Positions 1-8,495 of a stretch of 20,048 nucleotides of DNA are shown piece after piece. Location: the NCBI GenBank assembly GCA_036897625.1, contig JAYMTA010001434.1, positions 1 through 20,048 of the forward strand, in the 5' to 3' direction. Source of the DNA: Pelargonium cotyledonis. Taxonomy: Eukaryota > Streptophyta > Magnoliopsida > Geraniales > Geraniaceae. Positions within the stretch are counted from its first letter, which is position 1. Each line of letters opens with the position of its first letter. The position numbers and the translations under genes were made by a program. A model generated the notes under the pieces. It was not told where the DNA came from and did no database searches. It saw only the letters and a list, made by a program, of their open reading frames with translations.

Positions 1-60
1 ACGCACAAAGGCGGGAATAACCACTGTGTAGAGAGAAAACGAAAACTAGGGTTTCTATTT
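1..60 (-). promoter_or_regulatory. probable 5' leader and start region of a leftward neighbour gene
   Basis: Read on the minus strand, this edge gives an AAACCCTAG telo-box followed by a pyrimidine-rich stretch (TTTTCGTTTTCTCTCT), a pattern common around transcription starts and 5' leaders of plant housekeeping genes. No coding sequence is visible before the window ends, so the gene itself cannot be named. The ~1 kb to the AGD14-like leader would then be a shared divergent promoter. The element match is seen; the gene is inferred. Confidence 0.35.
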
Positions 61-1088
61 CATTAGTTATCACAAAATGGAATTGATATGGACCGAGTTG
101 TTTTTAGGTTTTTATCACTTTTGCTTATTTCAATTCTTTATTGTGTTTATGGGCCACTTCCTTTTTCTTATGGTGTTAATATAGTCCAACAACCTCCATT
201 TGTAAGCAGAGTGTCAAACTTATTATTTTGGCCCAAACAAAATTTGGGCTCCACACTAACAAAGTAACTATTATTTTTTTCGCTTTGTATCATGGAGTTC
301 TGAGCGGGCCTGAAAACTAGCGTTTGACATCCTTTTAAGCCGTTTTATCACACTCAAGCTAATACTCATTCGAAGGCAAGTCACAATTAAAATTCATCCA
401 TCTTTTCAGATTATAAACATAAGTGAAGGATCAAGACCTCGTAATCTCACCTCAAACATTAACTTCAATAGCCTCGACTCGATTCACAAAGCGAATAACA
501 TAAGATAATTTGATGCTAACAAACGTCAAACAATCTTTCACCAACAAGCCTCATCTTACTCAAATTCACCCCACATAAATTACACCACCAAACCCGAGCA
601 ACCCACTTCCACTGAACCAAAATTGTATTATGAGGTTAACTTTCATAGAATTCATCGTGGATTACACTGACGCGATATAAAATACTCCGAAATAGTGTTT
701 GTAATATAAATTGACACATCATTTTAAAAAAAAAGTACAAAATTTGTAAAAAAAAAATAATTTTCTAAGAAAATCACTTAAAATGAGCAAAAGAGCAAGT
801 TGCTTAGAAAATTTTCGCAGAAACTCCAAACAGAGCCAACAAAGAGCGTCAAAAATAACGGCACAACAGATTCATGTCGTGCCCGCACTAGATAGCGACG
901 ATCTATCAGTGTCCTATAACACCGTCAAATATCCCCAAAATACCCCTCTCTTTCTCATATATTTCCATAGAAACCCATTTTCTCTCTTTGAAAAAAAAAA
1001 AGCAGATTGGTGAAAAGCACTCTTAGCTGTCCAAAAGCCATAGCTACCAACTATTGGAAAGATCTGCAAGCTCTCTGTCAGTTCCGTT
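61..1088. promoter_or_regulatory. upstream region of the AGD14-like gene, possible bidirectional promoter
   Basis: This is about 1 kb of AT-rich DNA without a convincing gene. TGGGCC (150-155), GGCCCAAAC (230-238) and TTTGGGCT (243-250) are site II / UP1-like elements typical of promoters of constitutively expressed plant genes. Poly(A) runs lie at 725-758 and 990-1001. The 76-codon open frame at 783-1013 has lysine/serine-rich low-complexity translation and no family resemblance, and I do not regard it as a gene. Confidence 0.4.
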
Positions 1089-1101
1089 AATATATATATA
1101 C
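1089..1101 (+). promoter_or_regulatory. candidate TATA box of the AGD14-like gene
   Basis: A TAATATATATATA run lies about 30 bp before a pyrimidine-rich leader (from ~1122). The position fits a TATA element for the noncoding leader exon. Alternating TA runs also occur by chance in AT-rich DNA, and a pyrimidine-rich leader-like stretch further upstream (945-990) leaves room for an earlier start. Confidence 0.35.
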
Positions 1102-1121
1102 ATACACCTATACAGTTGGTT

Positions 1122-1271
1122 CTCTGTTGGATCTTCTTGGCTCAATCATCACTTTCTGACACTCGCGTCCACTGTCAATTCAGGTCAATACTTTTTTTTT
1201 TTCTTCCTCGGGTTTCTAGGGATCCAAACAGGCTCACGAATCGGATTTTAGTTCCGCTTTGGTTGATTTCG
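1122..1271 (+). other. AGD14: noncoding leader exon (5' UTR) of the AGD14-like gene
   Basis: The stretch is T/C-rich and has no in-frame link to the ArfGAP start codon. It ends at a strong donor, CG|GTGAGTG, at 1271/1272. A leader intron would run from 1272 to an acceptor just before the start codon, most likely ATTTTAG at 2009 or GGTAG at 2036. The transcription start is a guess from the TATA-like run; the donor is the best supported point. Confidence 0.45.
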
Positions 1272-1330
1272 GTGAGTGTGATTTGTTACAGATCCGTTGT
1301 TTTTGTGGAGTTGAAGTTTGATTTGATTAG

Positions 1331-1985
1331 CGTCTTGTTTGATTCGTGCTTGTGTTTGGCGGCTGATTGTGATTCTATGTTTTCGATTATGTGTGAGGAT
1401 TCGAGAAGCTATGGTGTAGAGTGTAGCGTTGTTAGTTGATGATCAGGATCTTGTGTGTATTTTGAAATTTGTAGTGAATTCGAATTTTCTTGATTATTTT
1501 TCGACCTTGTTTGATTTTGAGCATTTAAAATGGAAGGAATGGTTAGTAATTGTATTGTTTGGTGATAATTGATGTCATGATTGAGCTTAGTGTATTGATT
1601 ATGTGTTAGCATTTGAGAAGCTATGGTGTAATGTAGCTTAGTATATTGATTTGAGGGCCAGTGGATTATCTATTTTTTTTGCCCTTGTTTGATTTTGAGC
1701 AGCAAAATGGAAGTGAATTGTATTGTTTGGTGATAGTTGATGTCATTTGGAGAAAGGAGATTGAAGTGATTGAGTTTGATATATTGATTATGTGTGAGGA
1801 TTTGAGAAGCTACGGTGTAGTGTAGCTTCGTTGAGGACTAGCATTATTCGGTTTTTCTTGTTTTTTGGTCCTTGTTTGATTTTGTGCAGCAATATAGAAG
1901 AGAATGGTTAAGAATCATGTTGTTTGGTGAATGTCATTTTGAGAAAGGAGATTGAGCTGATTGAGTTTGGTGTATTGTTTTCATG
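1331..1985 (+). repeat. four imperfect tandem copies of a ~180-190 bp unit in the leader intron
   Basis: Phrases recur in order. CCTTGTTTGATTTTG starts at 1505, 1683 and 1870, with a degenerate form near 1333. GATTATGTGTGAGGATTCGA and its variants start at 1385, 1597 and 1786, with a truncated form near 1970. GAGAAGCTATGGTGTA follows each full copy, and a TTGTATTGTTTGGTGAT phrase lies between them. The array fills most of the leader intron (1272-2009), so it would be spliced out. It looks like a local expansion of intron sequence and not an inserted transposon. Confidence 0.75.
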
Positions 1986-2045
1986 TTTTCTATCTTTGAA
2001 TGATTTTAGTCCTTTCAAGGTGTTCATTGGAGGTAGGAAGTCTAT

Positions 2046-5000
2046 ATGGCGAGTCGTCTGAAGGAGGACGAAAAAAATGAACGTATTATCCGGAGTCTTC
2101 TCAAACTTCCGGAGAATCGAAGATGCATTAATTGTAACAGCCTGGTACGCTTTATATTGTTTATTTTGTTCTTTTGTTGCGTCATGGTGTCTCGTTGTAG
2201 CCAGTAAAAGTTAAACTACAATGAACAAGTAGAATCAACTATCACAATTAAGTCAATGGACCAACAAAGAAGCCTTGTATGATTATCATTGCCTTATGTG
2301 CATACAAGCTTGCTACAACCCACACTTTGTCCAGTTCAGTGAATTCATGTATGTTAGATTGTAAAACTAATATTAGGCCTTCAACTATCAGTTTAAGCTT
2401 TTAGTTGAGTTGGTTCTTTATAATGTATCATAATTGTTTATTGATAAATATGAAAAGAAATCAATTTGTTTGACATTTCTTTCTATGCATGTGTTCAGAA
2501 TTACATTATTTTACCTGCATGCTGTGTTGGGGTATTGTGAACGCATTTAATTACTTCACATATTTCCAGTTTAACCTCTTTTTTCAAATGATCCCTGTAT
2601 GGTCACATATATAGAATCTAAGGATAGAACCATCTCAATTTGGTGCTTATGTTTATCAATTTATACAAAAGCATTATAGGTTCTGCAGGTTTTAAGTAAT
2701 TATCATAAGTTGTTGTACATAATAGAAGTTGGTGTTTAAGTAATGCTTGTATTCCAATAGTTGGAAATAACAAACATCTAGTCTGTAATTGATGCTAAAT
2801 TACTTTCTGCCAAACAGGGACCGCAATATGTTTGCACCAATTTCCGGACATTTGTCTGCACAACTTGTAGTGGAATTCAGTAAGTACTAATATCTTTTAT
2901 AGCATTTTAACCAACCAATAATTTTTTTGGCTGTTCCCTTTCAGTCATATTTGATAATGTGTAGTAGTTTAAAACTCTCATATTTAAGCAAGAGTGGAGG
3001 GGAGAATATTTGCAGTGTGTGGATTAATTACTTCTTTTTTTTTCTTTTTCTTTTTTCCAGTCGGGAGTTTACTCATCGAATTAAATCAGTATCAATGGCT
3101 AAGTTTACATCCCAAGAAGTGAGTTCTCTTCAAGAAGGGGGGAATAAGGTACACTTGTCAATTCCTTAAAGCACCTCTTCTTTATTGAATGAGTAGATGC
3201 TCGAATTTTGTAATTGGTGAATAGAATTATTCGTATTAGGCTATGTAGGCAGAAAGTGAAGACTGTTGTTGGTATACACATAAACATATTCAAAACTTTT
3301 CATTACTGTGTGTTTCATGTTATCCTGTCTCATGTTCGCAGCGCGCTAAGGAAGTCTATCTTAAAGAGTGGGATTCAGAGCGTCATTCATTACCCGATAG
3401 CAGGTTATTGATCATATATTATGTCTTTTTATATGTATCTTTATATGACTGCACTCTGACTTATGCATTTGTTGCCAGTAATGTTGAGAGACTTCGAGAT
3501 TTTATGAAGCATGTCTATGTTGATAGAAGATTTAGCGGCGAAAGGAACTTTGACAAACCTCCTGCTCCAAGAGCAAAGATGGTAAGGTGCCTCTTCCTGT
3601 CTCATTTTTACCGAAGATACAAACTGCTGGTTCTCACAATATTTCTACAAAGCAATGTATTTTGTTCTTACTACTTTAGGGATTTAGTAGATAACTACGA
3701 GTCTGCCTGAAAATTCTTCTTAAATTATTATTTAGGGTGACAAGGAAGATTCCAATGAAAACAGGAGAGTCGATACGTATCAGGGAGGGTCCCGAAGCCC
3801 ACCCTATGAGGATTCTTATGACCGGCGTTACAGTGACAGGTCTAGTCCTGGTGCAAGAAGTTACGGTGAAAGAAGTCCTGGTGCTAGAAGTTATGGTGAA
3901 AGAAGTCCTGGTGGAAGAAGTTATGGTGAAAGAAGTCCTGGATATGATCAAGAAAGTTGGCAGCATGGTGAAAAGAGAAGTCCAGCTCGTCCAGATGTTA
4001 ATGATTGGCGTCGAGAAGATAGATTTGGAAATGGACGGAGATCGGATGATCGTAGAATATCTGATGTGGATGCAAAGCCCGAAGGCAGATCACCTGATCA
4101 ACCAAAAGATCTGGATACATCCAGCCCCCCTATGGTACGGCCCGTTAGAGAGATTTTGGGGGATAACATAGTGCCTCTTCGTATAAGTGAACCTCCAAAG
4201 GCCAATGGTGGCAGGACTGCCGATGGCTCTGCGCACACACAGGTAAAGCTTCTGTTCAGTTAAGTTGCATTTCATTTCTTGTTATTATATTTGCTCGAAC
4301 CACCCCACTGACCACACCTAGACCTCTCTTTCAAATCCTGTCTCCTTATCTTAGATTTGTATAATTACGATCCATATAAAATTGGGCTAAGTCATAAGCA
4401 CTGTGATTGTGGTAGCTCAGTGAGTTGATTAGATGAGCACTTTTTCTTACTTGCAGTTGGAGTGGCTTGTATTAATAAAGGAAATTGGTTGTGCTTCTAA
4501 TAATCATTCTGCACCTTTCTTGCCCTCTGTTCCCTGTGCTTCATTAGATACCTATCTCATTCCAGTAAATGCTACTCAATGTCGCTGAACATATTTTAGA
4601 ATTATGTGCTTCACATCAAAATTGCTGCTCGTTCTTTCTTGATCCAGAACTCTACTGTATTATGTAATTTCTTTGGATGATTCTCATTCTTTTATTTTCT
4701 TTCCATTTGTAATAAAATCTTGAAGTAAACAATGAATGGGACATATTTATCACATTACATTAATTGCAGAGAACTGCATCTTCCAGTAGCTTGGGATCCA
4801 CTAATGGGAATCCAGCAGAAAATAAATGGGGGAGTTCTGGAAGTTTGATTGATTTTGATGCTGATCCCGAGCCTCCAGCAGCAGTTCCTCAGGCGCAACA
4901 ACCTGCTGTAACACAATCTGCTGCAATACCTACAAATTCACCCAATGATAATAATTGGGCATCTTTTGACTTTGCCCCTGAGGCCAAAGTGACACCAGCT

Positions 5001-7803
5001 CCTTCAAATCCACTGGATTCGGTACTATTGGAATTATCAGTTCCAGCATCTATACCCGGTCATTTGTCTGGAACAAGTGGTGTTGGTTCTCAGACAACCG
5101 GACCTGTAGTCAACGATCTGCTATCAGTTGGTGGTGATGCAACTATTGGTTCCACAGGGCACACACTGCCCTTTAGTGCTGGTGCTTCGGTAGTTGCTCC
5201 TCCTAATATCAGCTTGTCAACGTTTCCGCAAAGTGGCACCTCTGCAGCTATCCCTGGATTGATGGAAATGTTGCCTGCAAATGGTGGTCAATGGCTTAGC
5301 TTGCATCAACCTTCTATGTTCCCAGCAGGTGATATTCAGTCTAGTTTTACACCATTTGGTGGAGCTTCAAGCAATCAGGTTAGCCGTTTTGATGTTTATT
5401 TTTCATCTTTCATTTTTTATATTTTGTTATATGGCACTGAATGTTGGGCTCTAGAGAGACTGCAAAACCATGGAAGGGGTAGCAGAAATGAGAATGTTGA
5501 GGTGGATGTGAGGTAACACTAGGAAGATAAGATTAAGAATGACTCTATTCGAGAGTAGTGTCAGTTAGAGCTGGCAATTTGGATCCGACCCGTCGGATAT
5601 ATCCTATAAAAATACGGGTCGTATTGGACTAATTCGCACAAATCCACACATTTTACACTACAAAATCCAATCCAATCCGAACGGATTTGAACCTCTTTCG
5701 GAATCTGAACCCAAACAAATCCGAATTTCCACCTCTAGCGTCAATTGATGATAAGATGTGGGAAAATAATTTAAGATTGTTTGATCATGTGGAGCGTAGA
5801 GAAACTAGTGATCCCGTGAGGAAAGACGAGAGAATTCAGTTGGGAGAAATTAATAGGTGGTAGGTGTAGTCGTAGACCTAAGCTAACATGGAAAGAAGTA
5901 GTAAGGAAGTGCATGATAGCACTTGGCCTAACTAAGGAGTTAGCATTAGATTCATGTAGTTGGCCGACATTTTTCAGAAAATGGCTTTGTTGGTTGTTGT
6001 TTATTTGTTTTGATGTACTTTTTGTTTACTTTGTCACTTGGTTATATTTGATAGCCATGGAATATGTCTCCTCCAAATGCTCAAGGGGCTTTTTTAAGCA
6101 CTCTAGCTGGACAACCACCTCCAGCAGTATCAAATCCGGCCCAGGAGCTAACTTCTGGTATTGCATCACAGAGTCCCTTGGAAGTAAAATCCAGTGAAAG
6201 ACAAGTATTGCCTGAGGTAATGGGACTTCACCTATAACATGTATATTAATATGCCTTTGAAATATGTATCTTATAGTTAATCCCGAATTGTCTGCAGGAT
6301 CTTTTTTCTTTAAACTATTCTTCCATGTCTGCGCCAGTTCCAGGGTGGCAAGCTGGTCCACCACATGGCATGGGGTTCAGTATGCAATATAATACTGGAG
6401 CGGTAGGTCTTACTCGTATTAGACATAGCTATACAATTGAGGTTGCTTTGTTTCACACAACTATTTACGAAGTCTCATGTTTGAATTTTACAGCCCTTGC
6501 CAACTTATCCCCAGTCATCACAATCTACAAATCCATTTGATGTTGGCAATGAACCACCTCCAGTCCAAGCTCCAGCAGTAAGTAAATTTATGCTCCGTTT
6601 GGATTCTTGGGTTTCATTTGAAATTTTGGATTTGAATCAAATCCAATGTTGGATACGTTAAGAATTTGGATTTGTCTCAAATCCAATAGGATTTAAAACA
6701 TGTTTATGACCAGTACTTTAATATTTTTAGATTGGACCAAAAAGTTTTAATACAAGCATGATGAATTGGAATTTCATTCCAATTCCTGAACAGAAATTAT
6801 TATCCAGACACTACCATATGCACCCACTGATTGTAAACATTTTTAGATTTACTTGAAGCCAAGCTTGTTTTGCATAAAACGGAATCACTAACTTCAGAAC
6901 TTGTGAAGAAGATTCCTGATATATTATGTTTGTGTTGCAGTTTCCCTCTATGGCATCCATGCAAGGTGCTCTACCAAATCTGCCGCCTCCTTCAAGCGTA
7001 CATCGTACATCTAGTCTCGGTGCTCCTTCCCCAGCTTGGATCCAGCCACAGCCATATGCATCAGTAACAACTCCTCAGGCACTACCTTATGCATCAGCCT
7101 TATCTCAAGCCCCTTCTTATACATCGGCAATACCTCCAAGTAAACTTTTTTGTACACTTTATTATGATGCTTCTTGATGCCGTGCTGTGTTTGATCTCAA
7201 CATTGGCTGATTTATTTCTGAAAAACCTCAGGGCCGTACATGGGACAACAACTACCTACCAACATGCTGCCTTCCAGGTAACTTACCTTTTCCGTAAATG
7301 GTTCAGGTTGAATTTAGTTGTGGTTTGGAGATATAGAAAGATGGAAGAAAAAACGTCATTCTTCTGCATTTTCGTTACGATGGGAGAAAGGAAGGACCTG
7401 AAGTAGTAGGATCAGGTTAATCCAGATTGTTTAAGCATTTAGCCATTTAGGAAGGGTTTGGATTTATTTAATTTTTTTATTTTATTTTTTAATGGGAATA
7501 AAAAACCATTATCCAAACATGAACAATGAGAATCACTTTCCCATTCTAGCCTATCCTTTCCTAATTTTATTGTTTCACCCATATCAGTGAACTTGCTAGG
7601 TCTTCAGATCACTTATTCAATCAAGGTTTAGTAAATGCTGATTGCAATAAAATTTTGTTTTCAGGCCTCAAGGACTTAGTAACTTCATTAGTGAAGGCGC
7701 TTCTTTTGCTTCCATGAACCCAGACCAGCAAATGGCTGGTAGATATTCAGCACCCGCTACCCAAAATCCATACACTTCTGTTGGTGGAAACCCGTTTGGT
7801 TAA
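2046..7803 (+). CDS. AGD14: ArfGAP zinc-finger protein, AGD14/ZIGA4-like (13 coding exons, 754 aa)
   Basis: ArfGAPs stimulate GTP hydrolysis by Arf GTPases during vesicle budding at Golgi and endosomes; the match to plant AGD14 is from memory of the family. Coding exons: 2046-2144, 2818-2879, 3061-3148, 3342-3403, 3479-3581, 3736-4242, 4770-5378, 6055-6216, 6298-6402, 6494-6577, 6941-7139, 7232-7277, 7665-7803; all junctions are GT-AG and in phase. The N-terminus has the C4 finger C27-x2-C30-x16-C47-x2-C50 followed by GIHR, with R55 the expected arginine finger. Residues ~160-215 are Arg/Ser/Gly-rich with a decapeptide repeat. The rest is Pro/Gln/Ser-rich and disordered-looking, with NPF motifs at 612-614 and at the C-terminus (NPFG, 751-754) that could bind EH domains. 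The start at 2046 gives the family's usual MxSR-KEEE-like opening. It is longer than the ~650 aa I recall for Arabidopsis AGD14, mostly in the linker. The finger and arginine are intact. Confidence 0.9.
3841..3942 (+). repeat. AGD14: 30-bp in-frame coding tandem repeat (RSPGxRSYGE) in exon 6
   Basis: Three complete 30-bp units and a partial fourth encode the decapeptide SPGARSYGER with little change (one unit has GG in place of GA). The array starts at residue 174. The copies differ mainly at third positions, so selection has probably kept the peptide. The Arg-Ser pairs resemble short RS-type linkers, which are common phosphorylation targets; that role is inferred. Confidence 0.85.
5427..5975 (+). 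mobile_element. 5'-truncated RTE-type LINE tail, sense orientation, interrupted by a MITE
   Basis: Translation shows LYGTECWALE, then in a shifted frame AEMRMLRWM and RKDKI-like residues. After the MITE come DKMWENNLRLFDHVERR and, in another frame, RRPKLTWKEVVRKCMIALGL and TKELALDSCSW. This matches the well-known C-terminal end of plant RTE-clade LINE reverse-transcriptase proteins (YGxECWxVK, AEMRMLRWMCG, LRWFGHVxRR, GRPKxTWxEVV). Only about the last 125 codons are present, consistent with 5' truncation during insertion. At least three frame changes and stops make it non-functional. No clear poly(A) tail or target duplication was found. Confidence 0.8.
5566..5737. mobile_element. 172-bp hAT-type MITE inserted in the LINE remnant
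   Basis: The termini are TAGAGCTGGCAATTTGGATC on the left and, reading in from the right on the other strand, TAGAGGTGGAAATTCGGAT, a clear terminal inverted repeat. The flanks are GTGTCAGT (5558-5565) and GCGTCAAT (5738-5745), an 8-bp target duplication with two mismatches, as expected for hAT elements. There is no coding capacity. Because it splits the LINE reading, it arrived after the LINE. Confidence 0.8.
6594..6827. mobile_element. foldback/MITE-like segment in intron 10 with two tandem palindromes
   Basis: The segment opens with CCGTTTGGATT and closes with TTATCCAGACAC, the inverted GTTTGGAT-type ends common in plant MITEs. Inside, TTGGATTTGAATCAAATCCAA (6626-6646) and a second 21-bp near copy (6666-6686) are each palindromes, 40 bp apart. 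A further inverted pair, ATTGGAATTTCATTCCAATT, lies at about 6765-6784. No target duplication was identified, so the boundaries are approximate. Confidence 0.45.
7455..7524. mobile_element. short MITE-like relic in intron 12
   Basis: Inverted ends GGGTTTGGATTTA and ATTATCCAAACAT bracket about 45 bp of T/A-rich sequence. The motif resembles the ends of the segment in intron 10, suggesting the same family. It is short and degenerate, with no target duplication seen. Confidence 0.35.
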
Positions 7804-8330
7804 ATACAAAGAACAAAGCCTTTCTGACCCGTTTTGAATTTAGTAGGCCGCATCTCGTTGACTCCTGTCCAATTGCCGGTGGGAAGTTTTGGTTTCTCTT
7901 TTGTACTTCAACACTGAAGATCCATCCAAATGAACGGTACACTCCACTCATCCCTCGATCAACAATCTGATACTCACATTGGCCACGAGACCATAGAACC
8001 ACAGTTTATGTCCGACGAGGGATAGTGAAAGATAGGGTAATTTTTATGTAGCTTTGGTGTGATAATTCATATTTATCATGTTCCCATTGAGCAAGGTGCT
8101 GCTCACATAATTCCTTCTTTATCATTGTCATTATTATTCTTTGTGTTAGCTGATTTTGCAATCTCCTCGAGCCTGCTTAAAGTTCGACATCCCAACATTA
8201 CATTGGAGAGTACGGTTTGTAAGCTAATATTATCGAGAGTACGGTTTGTAAGCTAATATTATCGAATGTTCAGATAATCTTTATATTGCAACATAATTGT
8301 TAATAAACTTGTGGTGTAGTAAGATTGATA
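7804..8330 (+). other. AGD14: 3' UTR of the AGD14-like gene
   Basis: After TAA at 7801-7803 there is no further domain sequence. The nearest canonical AATAAA is at 8302-8307, which would put the cleavage site near 8325 and the UTR at about 520 nt. Earlier non-canonical sites are possible. The 81-codon minus-strand open frame at 7757-8002 is the shadow of the last exon. Confidence 0.5.
8206..8263. repeat. perfect 29-bp tandem duplication in the convergent 3' region
   Basis: The 29-bp unit beginning GAGAGTACGGTTTG and ending CTAATATTATC occurs twice head to tail at 8206-8234 and 8235-8263 with no mismatch, followed by GA of a third start. Perfect identity in noncoding DNA points to a recent duplication. 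Confidence 0.95.
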
Positions 8331-8495
8331 CATCACATTCCTTTCAGCAGTGTATTTACAGGTTACTAAGATACATTTCTCAACAGATATATTCAGATTT
8401 TCGCCTCCAGAAGGATCTACAGATAAAAATGGAACACTACGAGTCCAGTAAATATTGCTCTTTTCAGATGGGCAAAAATTTTCAGACTTGAATCT
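8280..8495 (-). other. SERINC: probable 3' UTR of the SERINC gene
   Basis: Downstream of the SERINC stop (8498-8496), the minus strand is AT-rich and noncoding. No canonical minus-strand AATAAA was found, so the end is a guess. If the plus-strand gene uses the signal at 8302, the two transcripts overlap tail to tail. Confidence 0.35.

Larger units (their letters stand above)
5379..6054 (+). other. intron 7 of the AGD14-like gene, host of nested transposon debris
   Basis: The donor is CAG|GTTAGC at 5378/5379 and the acceptor TTTGATAG|CC at 6054/6055, both phase 0, joining ...SSNQ to PWNMSPP. Most of the intron between about 5427 and 5975 is LINE and MITE sequence. The acceptor lies in T-rich DNA beyond the LINE and so appears to be original host sequence. 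Confidence 0.75.

Noticed and set aside
783-1439. Three plus-strand open frames of 65-107 codons before the ArfGAP start
   Set aside because: They lie in promoter/leader DNA, overlap one another in different frames, and translate to low-complexity sequence without any family resemblance.
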